Source: Thermobacillus xylanilyticus
GTDB lineage: Bacteria > Bacillota > Bacilli > Paenibacillales > Paenibacillaceae
Reading direction: 5' to 3'
Assembly: GCF_907165215.1 (NCBI RefSeq)
Contig: NZ_CAJRAY010000095.1
Location: 7,982 to 42,188 of the forward strand
Length of the DNA: 34,207 nucleotides
The stretch's first letter is position 1. Each line of letters begins with the position of its first letter. This document shows positions 25,430-33,805 of the stretch, one piece after another. The notes under the pieces are model-generated. The model was not told the DNA's origin. It ran no database searches and saw only the letters and a program-made list of their open reading frames with translations. Both the position numbers and the translations under genes were made by a program.

Positions 25430-27129
25430 GCCGCGGACACCTCCTGTTCCCGGAATTGGCAGCGCAGGGTGACCGTCGTTCCCTCTCCAGCCTCCGAGTC
25501 CACCTCGAGCACCGCGCCCGGACCGAATTTCCGGAGGAAGCGCTGCTGCACGTTCCAGACGCCGCAGCCCGATTCGGCAGATTTCGGCCCCCGGAGCTGG
25601 CCGCGCAGCTTCGCAAGCGCCTCGGGCGTCATGCCGACGCCGTCGTCTTCGACCGTCAGCACGAACCCGTCCCCGAGCCTCTTGCCGGTGATCCGGATCG
25701 TGCCCCTTCCCGGCTTCGGCTCGATGCCGTGCATGACGGCGTTCTCGACGAGCGGCTGCAGGAGCAGCCTCGGAATGCGCAGGTCCATCAGCTCTTCGGA
25801 AACCTCCGTCACATAATCGATGCGCGGCTTGCGCAGGTTCAGGATCGACACATAATTGCGGATCAGGTCGAGCTCGCTCCGCAGCGGGACCATGTCCTGC
25901 TCCGTCCGGGTCATGTAGCGGTAATATTCGCCGAGGCTGAGCGCCATCGCCTCGACCGACTCGGTATCGCCGATCCGCGCCTTGCTCTTGATGAAGAACA
26001 GGCAGTTGTACAGGAAATGCGGATTGATCTGCGACTGCAGCTGCTTGAACTCCGCTTCCTTCGCGCGCAGCTGCTCGGTCAGCACCTTGTCGATCAGATC
26101 GCCGACCCGCTTCGCCATCTCGTTGAATCCTTCCGTCAGCAGACGGAATTCCCGCGCGGGCTCGAAGCCGATGCGCACGCCGTAATCGCCTTCCCTGAAG
26201 CGGGCCAGGCTGGTGACGAGCTTCCGGATCGGAAGCTGCACGTTCCGGTACAGTTCGAACGCGAACGCCACGCCGAGGCACAGCAGGGCGGCCGTCGCAC
26301 CCGCGAACAGCGTCGTGCTCTTGCGGATGGGCTGCAGGATGCGTTCAAGCGGGGTGAATTCGATCAGCACCCAGCCGTCGAGCACGGTCGGCAGCGCGTT
26401 CAGCAGATAGGACATGCCGTTCGCTTCCGTCACCATCGTCAGACTGTCGCCGATTTCTTTTCCCCAGAGCTGGCCGGCCATCCGGATCGCCGTCACGCTG
26501 TCCATATTGTAATCGAAGATGAAACGTCCCGACGGATGATACAGGTACGGCCGGCTGTTGCTTTCGTAGGAGGCAAGCAGCTTGCGGATGTTCTCGGAGG
26601 AAAAGGACAGCACCACGCTCACATCGCCGCCGGCCTCCCGGTCCCGGACATAGAGGATGAACTCGCCGGTCAGCTGATCGAACGTCCATCGGTCCGGCTG
26701 CAGCTCGTTGAAATCGTATTCAACTTTGAGCGCCCGAATCGGGTCCGAGGACAGGACGTCGCCCGTCTCCGGATAATAGACCGTCAGGGTATTCGTCCAT
26801 GCGCTGGCGGTGCTCTGCAGCTTCAATTTTTCCAATATCGTCATCTTCAGCCGGTTCCGGTCCACCAGATGTTCAATGGACGGCAGGATGGCGTAATCGC
26901 GCACGCTCTGGTCCTGCAGCAGGTTGTAGGCGTTCAGGGTCAGCTGGTCGATGTCGTTCTCGAGCATGTCGGCCAGGAACTTCAACTGGTTGAGACGCGA
27001 AGTCTCCAGCTCTTGCTGCACGGTGTCGATGGATGTGGCCACCGTATAGCCGTAGAGGCCCGCGATGGCGAGCAGCAGCAAGGCCAGAAACGTCACCATT
27101 TTGGTAAAAAGACTCCACTTCCGCGTCAC
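25426..27129 (-). CDS. YesM-type sensor histidine kinase
   Basis: 567 residues. The first membrane helix is at about 8-30. An extracellular sensor of Cache-like character covers 31-270, the second helix 271-293 and HAMP about 294-350. The His_kinase domain has the phospho-acceptor His371 in SQINPHFLYN, and the HATPase domain has the N-box Asn463 in LVENAVMHG and the G1 box DDGVGM. This is the sensor class paired with YesN regulators. GTG 27129 (TRKWSLFTKM) is chosen because a G-rich site AGGGGGG is about 9 bases upstream; an in-frame earlier start exists at 27180 without support. It diverges from the sugar-binding lipoprotein gene, which may present its ligand. Confidence 0.92.
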   Translation of the reverse strand: MTRKWSLFTKMVTFLALLLLAIAGLYGYTVATSIDTVQQELETSRLNQLKFLADMLENDIDQLTLNAYNLLQDQSVRDYAILPSIEHLVDRNRLKMTILEKLKLQSTASAWTNTLTVYYPETGDVLSSDPIRALKVEYDFNELQPDRWTFDQLTGEFILYVRDREAGGDVSVVLSFSSENIRKLLASYESNSRPYLYHPSGRFIFDYNMDSVTAIRMAGQLWGKEIGDSLTMVTEANGMSYLLNALPTVLDGWVLIEFTPLERILQPIRKSTTLFAGATAALLCLGVAFAFELYRNVQLPIRKLVTSLARFREGDYGVRIGFEPAREFRLLTEGFNEMAKRVGDLIDKVLTEQLRAKEAEFKQLQSQINPHFLYNCLFFIKSKARIGDTESVEAMALSLGEYYRYMTRTEQDMVPLRSELDLIRNYVSILNLRKPRIDYVTEVSEELMDLRIPRLLLQPLVENAVMHGIEPKPGRGTIRITGKRLGDGFVLTVEDDGVGMTPEALAKLRGQLRGPKSAESGCGVWNVQQRFLRKFGPGAVLEVDSEAGEGTTVTLRCQFREQEVSAA

Positions 27130-27267
27130 GTCCGAAGTCCCCCCTGGGCGCTGTCTCTCCCATAGGTCCAGTGTACACAAAAAACGGGTCTGCCGTCGCG
27201 TCCGCCGAGCATTTTCTGCGGCAATCCGCTAAAATGGAGACAGACAAGGCTTGGGGAGGAATGGCGC

Positions 27268-28815
27268 TTGCTTCGGATGCGGACGACTCGCCTGCCTGCC
27301 GCGCTGCTGCTGCTTGTGCTCGTCTCGGCCTGCTCTATGCCGGGCGCCGCCGGGAAGCCGGAAGAGCCGGCCGCGGATGACGGCGGGCAGCCTTACGTCA
27401 TGACGACCGTCGGCGCCATTACGCCGGACATGGTGTTCAAGTACGGTGAGACGCTCGAAAACAACGTGCACACGCGATGGGCCGAACAGCGGCTCGGCAT
27501 CCGGATCCAGTATTTGTGGACCGTGCCGTCCAGCCTGTTCGACACCAAGCTGCGGCTCGAAATGACGGCCAAGCGGAACGTGCCGGACGTCGTGGCGACG
27601 CGCAGCGGGATTATTCAAGAGTTGATCGATTCCGGGGAGTTCCGGGAAGTCGGCACGCTGTTCGACGCCTACGCCTCCGAGACGTGGAAGAAGGCGATGA
27701 ACGAGAACGCCGATGTCTGGGAAGCGTTCACGCGGGACGGCCGAAGGTACGCGATCCCGATTCTCGATTACGAATATCATTCCGATCCGGTGCTGTGGAT
27801 CCGGACGGACTGGCTCCGGCAGCTCGGCCTGGAACCGCCGGCGACGCTCGACGAGCTCGAGATGGTGATGCGCGCCTTCACCTTCGGCGATCCCGACGGC
27901 AACGGCCGCCATGATACGGCGGCGCTGGCGGTCGCACTCGGTTCCGGCGTCAGCACGCAGGTGGGCGATGCCAGCTGGGTGTTCGGCATGTACGGAACGG
28001 TGCCCGCCCAATGGAATGCCGGCGAGGACGGACGGCTGATCTACGGATCGATCCATCCGGGGGCGAAGGAGGCGCTCGCCGTCTTGCGCGAATGGCTTCG
28101 CCAGGGGCTCATTCCGGGCGAGGCGGAGCTGATGGACGGCACCGCCGCCCAGGAAGCGTTCATCCAGGGCAAGGTCGGCATGATCGCCGGCCCGCATTGG
28201 ATGGTCTATTGGCCGTTCGGCGACATGACGGGCGCCGAGTTCCGCGCGATTCCGCTGCCCGCCGGGCCGGACGGGCATGTCGCGCGGCGCGGATCGCTGC
28301 CGCGCAACGGCGCCGTCCTGATCAGCAACAAGATGGAGAAGCCCGAGTACTTCTTCAAGTACCAGAACTTTCTGTTCGACACTTACGCACTGCGCGAGGG
28401 CGAGCTCAAGTACGGCCTGGCGGAAAACTACGACTGGTCGTATCACGAAGGGCGCCCGTCGACGGATCCGCGGCGGGTTCCGGGCGGATACGTGCGCGTG
28501 GCGAATTATACGCTCACGTTCGACGGCGCCCGGATTCCGTCGAGGTGGCGGGCGGAAGGCCAGCCGAATACGGTGGAAGTGCTGCTGTCCCAGAAGGACA
28601 GCTCCTGGATCGACCAGTACCAGGGCGCGCCGACGCCGACGCAGCGCGAGAAGGGCGATGTGTTGCGGAAGCTGGAGGAAGAGACGTTCAACCAGATCAT
28701 CTACGGCCGGCTGCCGCTCGAGGCGTTCGACGATTTCGTGAACCGCTGGCTCGACCTCGGCGGCCGGCAGATAACGGAGGAAGTGAACGCCTGGCGGGCC
28801 TTCAGGCGGTCGTGA
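27268..28815 (+). CDS. Extracellular sugar-binding lipoprotein (ABC solute-binding family 1)
   Basis: 515 residues. A lipoprotein signal peptide ends LVLVSAC, with Cys22 as the lipidation site. The mature protein has the two-lobed family 1 binding-protein pattern, with PVLWIRTDWLRQLGLEPPATLDEL and GKVGMIAGPHWM as typical blocks. The length is that of Paenibacillus LplA/YtcQ-type proteins. TTG 27268 has GGGGAGGA (27253-27260) 7 bases upstream; ATG 27277 is a poorer choice. No permease or ATPase genes are present on either side, so it either serves a transporter encoded elsewhere or works as the sensing component of the divergent kinase. Confidence 0.92.
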   Translation: MLRMRTTRLPAALLLLVLVSACSMPGAAGKPEEPAADDGGQPYVMTTVGAITPDMVFKYGETLENNVHTRWAEQRLGIRIQYLWTVPSSLFDTKLRLEMTAKRNVPDVVATRSGIIQELIDSGEFREVGTLFDAYASETWKKAMNENADVWEAFTRDGRRYAIPILDYEYHSDPVLWIRTDWLRQLGLEPPATLDELEMVMRAFTFGDPDGNGRHDTAALAVALGSGVSTQVGDASWVFGMYGTVPAQWNAGEDGRLIYGSIHPGAKEALAVLREWLRQGLIPGEAELMDGTAAQEAFIQGKVGMIAGPHWMVYWPFGDMTGAEFRAIPLPAGPDGHVARRGSLPRNGAVLISNKMEKPEYFFKYQNFLFDTYALREGELKYGLAENYDWSYHEGRPSTDPRRVPGGYVRVANYTLTFDGARIPSRWRAEGQPNTVEVLLSQKDSSWIDQYQGAPTPTQREKGDVLRKLEEETFNQIIYGRLPLEAFDDFVNRWLDLGGRQITEEVNAWRAFRRS

Positions 28816-28821
28816 TCGTAC

Positions 28822-28837
28822 GGTGAGCGTTCTCACG
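28822..28837 (+). promoter_or_regulatory. CRP/FNR-like palindrome before the CRP-family gene
   Basis: GGTGA-N6-TCACG, eight of ten positions of the TGTGA-N6-TCACA operator type. It lies 64 bases before the CRP-family start codon and 6 bases after the lipoprotein stop, a good place for autoregulation. I see no strong promoter beside it. Confidence 0.4.
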
Positions 28838-28900
28838 CGAAACAGAAGCAGAAATTGCGTTTATTTTCGGCGCGATGCGCCGCCGGCGAGGAGGCAAACC

Positions 28901-29608
28901 ATGGGCTACAATATCCGCGGGCTGCTGCGGCAGATCGAGATTTTCAAGGAACTGACGGAAGACGAGATGGATCAGCTGGCTTCGATCGCCGTGCGCCGAT
29001 CGTTCGGCAAGAAGGAGATCATTTTCACGGAAGGCACCGAAGTCGAGGCGATCTATTTCGTCAGCAGCGGCCTGGTTAAGACGTTCAAGACGGACGAGTC
29101 CGGCCGGGAGCGGATCGTCTCCATTCTGCGGGAAGGCGAGATGTTTCCGCATACCGTGCTGTTCAGCGGTCAGCCGTATCCTGCCTCGGCCGAGACGATC
29201 GTGCCGTCCGTGCTGATCGCGCTGCCGGCGCGGCCGTTCGAGTTTTTCCTGGAACAACATTCCGCTCCGGCCATCCGGATCATTCGCGATATGAGCAATA
29301 AGATCATGGTGTTGCAGAAGCGGCTGCAGGAAGCGGGCACCTTCGACGCCCATGACCGCGGGCTACGGTTCCTGGCCGATCTGGCGGAGCATTGCGGCGA
29401 GCGGCGCGGCGAGGCGATTTACATCCGGCTGCCGCTGACGCATCAGGACATCGCCAGCGCCATCGGCACCTCCCGCGAGACGGTGAGCCGGCTGCTGAAC
29501 CGGCTCAAGCGGGAAGGCATCCTCGAAGCCGGCCGGTCCGGCATCGTGATCCGCGACCCGGAGGCGCTCCGGCGGGAGATGGGCGAGGCGGCTTCGACCG
29601 ATGGGTAA
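28901..29608 (+). CDS. CRP/FNR-family transcriptional regulator
   Basis: 235 residues. The cyclic-nucleotide-binding beta barrel spans about 10-125, the dimerisation helix about 125-150 and the winged helix-turn-helix 170-225, with recognition motif HQDIASAIGTSRETVSRLLNRL. The phosphate-binding Arg-Ser of cAMP-binding CRPs is absent (the region reads PYPASAETI). The N-terminal cysteine cluster of FNR is also absent; only one Cys is present, at about 165. The effector is therefore not predictable. GAGGAGGC lies just upstream of ATG 28901. Confidence 0.92.
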   Translation: MGYNIRGLLRQIEIFKELTEDEMDQLASIAVRRSFGKKEIIFTEGTEVEAIYFVSSGLVKTFKTDESGRERIVSILREGEMFPHTVLFSGQPYPASAETIVPSVLIALPARPFEFFLEQHSAPAIRIIRDMSNKIMVLQKRLQEAGTFDAHDRGLRFLADLAEHCGERRGEAIYIRLPLTHQDIASAIGTSRETVSRLLNRLKREGILEAGRSGIVIRDPEALRREMGEAASTDG

Positions 29609-29626
29609 GCCGCGGCCGGACCGCAT

Positions 29627-30496
29627 TCAGGATTCCGGCTTGCCGCCGCGGCGAAACGCCCCCGGCGTCATCCCCGTCAGCGCCTTGAACACCCGGTGAA
29701 AATGAGGCAGACTGTCGAACCCGCACCGCTCGGCGACCGCCCCCACGCTGCTGTCCGTTCCCCTCAGCAATTCCTTCGCCATCAGAATCCGCTTCGCATT
29801 CACGAAATCTGTCACATTCATGCCCGTATGCTGCTTGAACACGCGGGCGAAGTGGGCGGCCGACACGCCCGCCCGGGCCGCGAGCTCCGACAGGCTGCCC
29901 GCGGCTTCCGGCTTGGCGTCGATCGTGCGCAGCGCCTCCCGCAGCCAGGCCGGGCCGATGCCGCTGCCGGGGGCGCCGTCGCGTTCCGGCAGCAGATGCC
30001 GGTTCAGCAAGAGCAGCAGCCGGCAGAGCGCGAGCCGGACCGCCTCGCGGTAGCCGGGGCGGGCGGCGGTCAGCTCCTCGTGAATTTCCTCCAGCAGCGC
30101 CTCGATCTGCGCCTTCAGCGGCTCCGGCGGCACCAGCCGGCAGCGCCGGGCCCGGCGCGCCTCTTCAAAGCAGCCCAGCGGCGCATAGGACCCGTCCGGC
30201 ACGGCGGCTTCCGCGAAGGCCGGCGCGAAGAAAACCGCCGTGGATACGATCGGATCGGCGGCGTCGGGGAAAGCGCGGTGGATCGTGCCCCCGGGAATGA
30301 GGAACAGGTCGCCCGACGCCTTCTCGTACAGCGTATCGTCGATGAAAAAGGTGCCGCGTCCGCTGTGGACGTAGACGATCTCGCAACGGTCGTGCAGATG
30401 GTCGGGCAGTTCGAACTGCGGGTATTTCGTCGCGCGGTGCACCATTTCGAACGGAAAAGACGGATCGCCGAAGAACGGCTTGCGGAACGGCTTCAT
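29627..30496 (-). CDS. AraC-family regulator, probably of the uxaBA genes
   Basis: 289 residues. An N-terminal cupin-like effector domain (about 1-110, with HLHDRCEIVYVHSGRGTF) is followed by a helical linker and two helix-turn-helix motifs at about 185-285 (LSELAARAGVSAAHFARVF and AERCGFDSLPHFHRVFKALTG). It diverges from uxaB, so a hexuronate or a pathway intermediate is the likely effector; this is inferred from position. ATG 30496 is chosen over GTG 30502 because GAGGGGGA abuts the GTG and sits 6 bases before the ATG. Confidence 0.9.
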   Translation of the reverse strand: MKPFRKPFFGDPSFPFEMVHRATKYPQFELPDHLHDRCEIVYVHSGRGTFFIDDTLYEKASGDLFLIPGGTIHRAFPDAADPIVSTAVFFAPAFAEAAVPDGSYAPLGCFEEARRARRCRLVPPEPLKAQIEALLEEIHEELTAARPGYREAVRLALCRLLLLLNRHLLPERDGAPGSGIGPAWLREALRTIDAKPEAAGSLSELAARAGVSAAHFARVFKQHTGMNVTDFVNAKRILMAKELLRGTDSSVGAVAERCGFDSLPHFHRVFKALTGMTPGAFRRGGKPES

Positions 30497-30523
30497 GCGC
30501 ACTCCCCCTCATCGCTTGCCCCC

Positions 30524-30553
30524 AGAATATCAAAATCGGATACAATCATGCAA
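30524..30553 (-). promoter_or_regulatory. Putative sigma-A promoter of the AraC-family gene
   Basis: On the minus strand: TTGCAT (30548-30553), an 18-base spacer and TATTCT (30524-30529), about 28 bases before the start codon. Confidence 0.5.
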
Positions 30554-30597
30554 TTTCAGACTATACCATGACCTGATCCGCGGGGGATACAATGGGG

Positions 30598-30666
30598 GTG
30601 AAAACGCCTGAGCGAAGGGGATATCCGAAAAAACTGAGCGACGGGGATATGGAGCAAAAGGCGTGA
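30598..30666 (+). CDS. Possible 22-residue leader peptide before uxaB
   Basis: GTG 30598 opens a 22-codon frame (MKTPERRGYPKKLSDGDMEQ, then two more residues) ending at TGA 30664-30666, 23 bases before the uxaB ATG. A G-rich run directly precedes the GTG, but spacing for a ribosome binding site is poor. It contains the two direct repeats in different frames, so those are not there for coding reasons. It is probably an untranslated leader, but leader translation cannot be excluded. Confidence 0.2.
   Translation: MKTPERRGYPKKLSDGDMEQKA
30608..30650 (+). repeat. Two 17-base direct repeats, candidate operator for uxaBA
   Basis: CTGAGCGA[A/C]GGGGATAT occurs at 30608-30624 and 30634-30650, 26 bases apart with one mismatch. 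A degenerate TGAGCG follows at 30664. AraC-family regulators commonly bind direct repeats, and one is encoded divergently. A TACAAT -10-like hexamer lies upstream at 30588-30593 without a good -35, as is usual for activator-dependent promoters. Confidence 0.55.
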
Positions 30667-30689
30667 GCGCGAGGGTGGAGGTGCCGGGA

Positions 30690-32174
30690 ATGCGGGCTTT
30701 GAATCGGGAAACAGCGAACGAAGTCGCGGGTGTGGATGTGCAAACCGGCGGTCTGGTGAAGGTGCTGCAGATCGGCGAGGGCAATTTTCTGCGGGCGTTC
30801 GTCGACTGGATGCTGCACGTCAGCCGGTCGAAAGGATTGTTCGACGGCACGGTCGCCGTCGTCCAGCCGCGCCCGACGGGCAGGGCGAAGATCGAACAGC
30901 TCGCGGCGCAGGACGGGCTGTTCACGGTGGTGACGCGCGGCCTCGAGGGCGGCAAGCCGGTCGAGCGGCGGGAGATCGTCACGGTGATCGCGCAAGCGTT
31001 TGACCCTTATGCGGAATGGGAGCGCTTCATCGCGCTGGCGCGCGAGCCGGAGCTGCGTTTCATCGTCTCGAACACGACGGAAGCGGGGCTCCGTTACGAA
31101 CCCGAGCCGCTCGGCGAAGGGCCGATCCCCTCGTTCCCGGGCAAGGCGGCCCGCCTGCTCTACGAGCGATGGCGGGTGTTCGGCGGCGATCCGCGGCGCG
31201 GCCTCATCCTGCTGCCCTGCGAACTGACCGAACGGAACGGCGACGTGCTGCGGGACGCCGTGCTGCGCCATGCGGCCGACTGGGGATGGCCGGAAGCGTT
31301 CCGCGAGTGGGTTGCGCAACATAACCGGTTCCTCAACACGCTGGTGGACCGGATCGTGACCGGTTATCCGGAAGCGGAGCAGGCGGAAAGCTGGTTCGCG
31401 GATTGGGGATACCGGGATGCGATGCTGACGACCGCCGAACCGTACCACCTGTGGGCGATCGAAGGCGAGCCGGAGCTGGATGACGAGCTGGGCCTCAGGA
31501 AGGCGGGCCTCAACGTCCATTACACCGGCGATCTCGCCGCCTTCCGCGAGCGGAAAGTGCGCATTCTGAACGGCGCGCACACGTGGATGGCGCCCATCGG
31601 GCTGCTGCACGGCATCGGGACGGTGCGGGAGGCGCTCGAACATCCCGCGCTCGGTCCGGCGGTGCGCGAAGCGGTGTACGGCGAGATTCTGCCGGCGATG
31701 GCGGATGCGGACGGGGCCTTGCGCGCTTATGCCGATTCGGTGTTCGAGCGGTTCGCCAATCCGTACATCCGCCACCGGCTGTCGGATATCGCGATGAACA
31801 GCCTGAGCAAGTTCAGGGTGCGGCTGCTGCCGTCGCTCGCCTGGTACGCGGAGCGCGGCGGGCGGATTCCGCCGCGGCTCGCGGAAGGGCTGGCCGGACT
31901 GCTGCGCTATGCCCGCGTGCGCCCGGACGGCAGCGGCGGCTATGTGTCGCATGCGTTGGACGGTACGCCCATCGCGGTGCGGGACGACGCCGGTTTGCTT
32001 GCGATCGCGGCGGACCATTGGCGGGAAGCGGAACGAGGCGAAGGAACCTCCGGCGCGGTGCGCCGGCTGCTGGCGGATGAGCGGCTGTGGGGATGCGACA
32101 TGTCCCGCTGGCCGGGCCTGGCGGAGACGGTTGCCGCCATCATCGAGAACTGGGAGAGGGGCGTGAAGTCATGA
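30690..32174 (+). CDS. uxaB: Tagaturonate reductase (altronate oxidoreductase)
   Basis: 494 residues. UxaB reduces D-tagaturonate to D-altronate with NADH in galacturonate breakdown. It belongs to the polyol-specific long-chain dehydrogenases: the N-terminal block LQIGEGNFLRAFVDWML and, later, VSNTTEAGL, LPCELTERNG and ILNGAHTWMAPIGLL are those of UxaB. ATG 30690 has GGAGGTG 6 bases upstream; GTG 30663 would add nine residues. Its stop overlaps the start of uxaA by 4 bases (ATGA). Mannonate dehydrogenase UxuB is a related alternative, but the altronate dehydratase partner supports UxaB. Confidence 0.93.
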   Translation: MRALNRETANEVAGVDVQTGGLVKVLQIGEGNFLRAFVDWMLHVSRSKGLFDGTVAVVQPRPTGRAKIEQLAAQDGLFTVVTRGLEGGKPVERREIVTVIAQAFDPYAEWERFIALAREPELRFIVSNTTEAGLRYEPEPLGEGPIPSFPGKAARLLYERWRVFGGDPRRGLILLPCELTERNGDVLRDAVLRHAADWGWPEAFREWVAQHNRFLNTLVDRIVTGYPEAEQAESWFADWGYRDAMLTTAEPYHLWAIEGEPELDDELGLRKAGLNVHYTGDLAAFRERKVRILNGAHTWMAPIGLLHGIGTVREALEHPALGPAVREAVYGEILPAMADADGALRAYADSVFERFANPYIRHRLSDIAMNSLSKFRVRLLPSLAWYAERGGRIPPRLAEGLAGLLRYARVRPDGSGGYVSHALDGTPIAVRDDAGLLAIAADHWREAERGEGTSGAVRRLLADERLWGCDMSRWPGLAETVAAIIENWERGVKS

Positions 32175-33664
32175 ACGGCTGGATCCGGCTGCATCCCGCC
32201 GATCATGTCGTGACGGCGCTCCGGCCGTGGGCCGCGGGCGAGACGCTGGAGCCGGAGGACGGCACGCGGCTGGTCTTGAGGGAAGATGTGCCGCGCGGGC
32301 ACAAGATTTTGACCCGGCCGGTGAAGAAGGACGAGGACGTCCTCAAGTTCGGCTATTCGATCGGCAAGGCGAAGGATGATCTGCCGCCCGGCGTGTGGGT
32401 GCACACGCACAACCTGCGCACGGGCCTCGCCGGGCTGCTCGAGTATCGCTACACCCCCGTCCCGCCGGCACCTCCCGCGGAGCCGCTCGCGCAGAAGACG
32501 TTCCAGGGGTACGTGCGGGAGAACGGCGAAGCCGGCATCCGCAACGAGCTGTGGATCATCAACACGGTCGGCTGCATCAACAAGATGTGCGAATCGCTCG
32601 CCCGGCAAGGCGGCGCGCGGTACGCCGGACTCGTCGACGGTGTCCACCACTTCCCGCACCCCTACGGCTGCTCGCAGCTCGGCGACGACCTCAAGTACAC
32701 GCAGCGCCTGCTCGCGTCGCTCGTCCATCATCCGAACGCGGCCGGCGTGCTTGTCGTCGGGCTCGGCTGCGAGAACAACCGGCTCGAGCTCTTCCGCGAG
32801 GCGATCGGCGAGATCGATCCGCGCCGCATCCGTTTCATGAACGTCCAGGACGAGGAGGACGAGCTGGAGCGCGGGCTCGAGCTGCTCGGCGAGCTGGCCG
32901 AATACGCCGCTGCCTTCAAGCGCGAGCCCGTGCCCGTCTCGAAGCTGAAGATCGGGCTGAAATGCGGCGGCTCCGACGGGTTCTCCGGCATCACGGCGAA
33001 TCCGCTCGTCGGCGCGGCGGCCGACCGGCTCGTCGCCTCGGGTGGCGCGGCGATCCTGACGGAAGTGCCCGAGATGTTCGGCGCGGAGACGATTCTGATG
33101 AACCGGGCGCGCGACGAGCGGGTGTTCGGGCGAATCGTGTCGCTGATCAACGATTTCAAGCAATATTTCATCCGCCACGGCCAGGAGATCTACGAGAACC
33201 CGTCGCCCGGCAACAAGGACGGCGGCATCACGACCCTCGAGGAAAAATCGCTCGGCTGCACGCAGAAGGGCGGCTTTTCCACCGTCGTCGACGTCATCCC
33301 CTACGGCGGGCGGGTGACGAAGCCGGGCCTCAGCCTGCTCGAGGCGCCCGGCAACGACCAGGTGTCGGTGACGGCGCTGGCCGCGGCCGGCGCGCAGATC
33401 GTGCTCTTCACGACCGGGCGCGGCACGCCGTTCGGCGGTCCGGTGCCGACGGTGAAAATCTCGACGAACAGCGAGCTGGCCGAGCGGAAGAAGAACTGGA
33501 TCGACTTCGACGCAGGCCGGCTGCTTGCGGACCGGACGATGCCGCAGCTCACCGCGGAACTGTGGGAGAAGCTGCTCGCCGTCGCTTCCGGGGAGGCGGT
33601 CACGCGGAATGAACGCAACGGGTTCCGCGAGATCGCGATCTTCAAGGACGGAGTTGTATTGTAG
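32171..33664 (+). CDS. uxaA: Altronate dehydratase
   Basis: 497 residues, full length. UxaA dehydrates D-altronate to 2-keto-3-deoxygluconate and needs iron. An N-terminal SAF-type domain (1-95; LREDVPRGHKIL) joins the catalytic domain, with GYVRENGEAGIRNELWIINTVGC, HHFPHPYGCSQLG, GLGCENN and LKCGGSDGFSGITANP all visible. It is translationally coupled to uxaB (ATGA overlap), with GGGAGAGGGG just upstream. The other pathway genes (uxaC, kdgK, kdgA) are not in the window. Confidence 0.95.
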   Translation: MNGWIRLHPADHVVTALRPWAAGETLEPEDGTRLVLREDVPRGHKILTRPVKKDEDVLKFGYSIGKAKDDLPPGVWVHTHNLRTGLAGLLEYRYTPVPPAPPAEPLAQKTFQGYVRENGEAGIRNELWIINTVGCINKMCESLARQGGARYAGLVDGVHHFPHPYGCSQLGDDLKYTQRLLASLVHHPNAAGVLVVGLGCENNRLELFREAIGEIDPRRIRFMNVQDEEDELERGLELLGELAEYAAAFKREPVPVSKLKIGLKCGGSDGFSGITANPLVGAAADRLVASGGAAILTEVPEMFGAETILMNRARDERVFGRIVSLINDFKQYFIRHGQEIYENPSPGNKDGGITTLEEKSLGCTQKGGFSTVVDVIPYGGRVTKPGLSLLEAPGNDQVSVTALAAAGAQIVLFTTGRGTPFGGPVPTVKISTNSELAERKKNWIDFDAGRLLADRTMPQLTAELWEKLLAVASGEAVTRNERNGFREIAIFKDGVVL

Positions 33665-33686
33665 CGCTTTGCACAAGTGAGTAATA

Positions 33687-33714
33687 TTTACAAAATGCTG
33701 AATACTGTGTTAAT
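33687..33714 (+). promoter_or_regulatory. Possible promoter downstream of uxaA
   Basis: TTTACA (33687-33692), a 16-base spacer and GTTAAT (33709-33714) preceded by TGT. It lies in AT-rich DNA where such matches arise easily. If used, it would make an RNA of about 85 bases ending at the terminator at 33772. Confidence 0.25.
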
Positions 33715-33771
33715 CGGCAGTTGCCTGTAGAACAATGTAAGGAAACTCAAGCCCCGCTTTTTTTCTTATCT

Positions 33772-33805
33772 GGCCAGCCAGAATTTCTGGTTGGCCTTAT
33801 TTTAT
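33772..33805 (+). terminator. Rho-independent terminator of uxaBA
   Basis: GGCCAGCCAGAA / TTCTGGTTGGCC form a 12-base dyad with one G-U pair, and TTATTTTAT follows. It is 107 bases after the uxaA stop codon. Confidence 0.7.
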
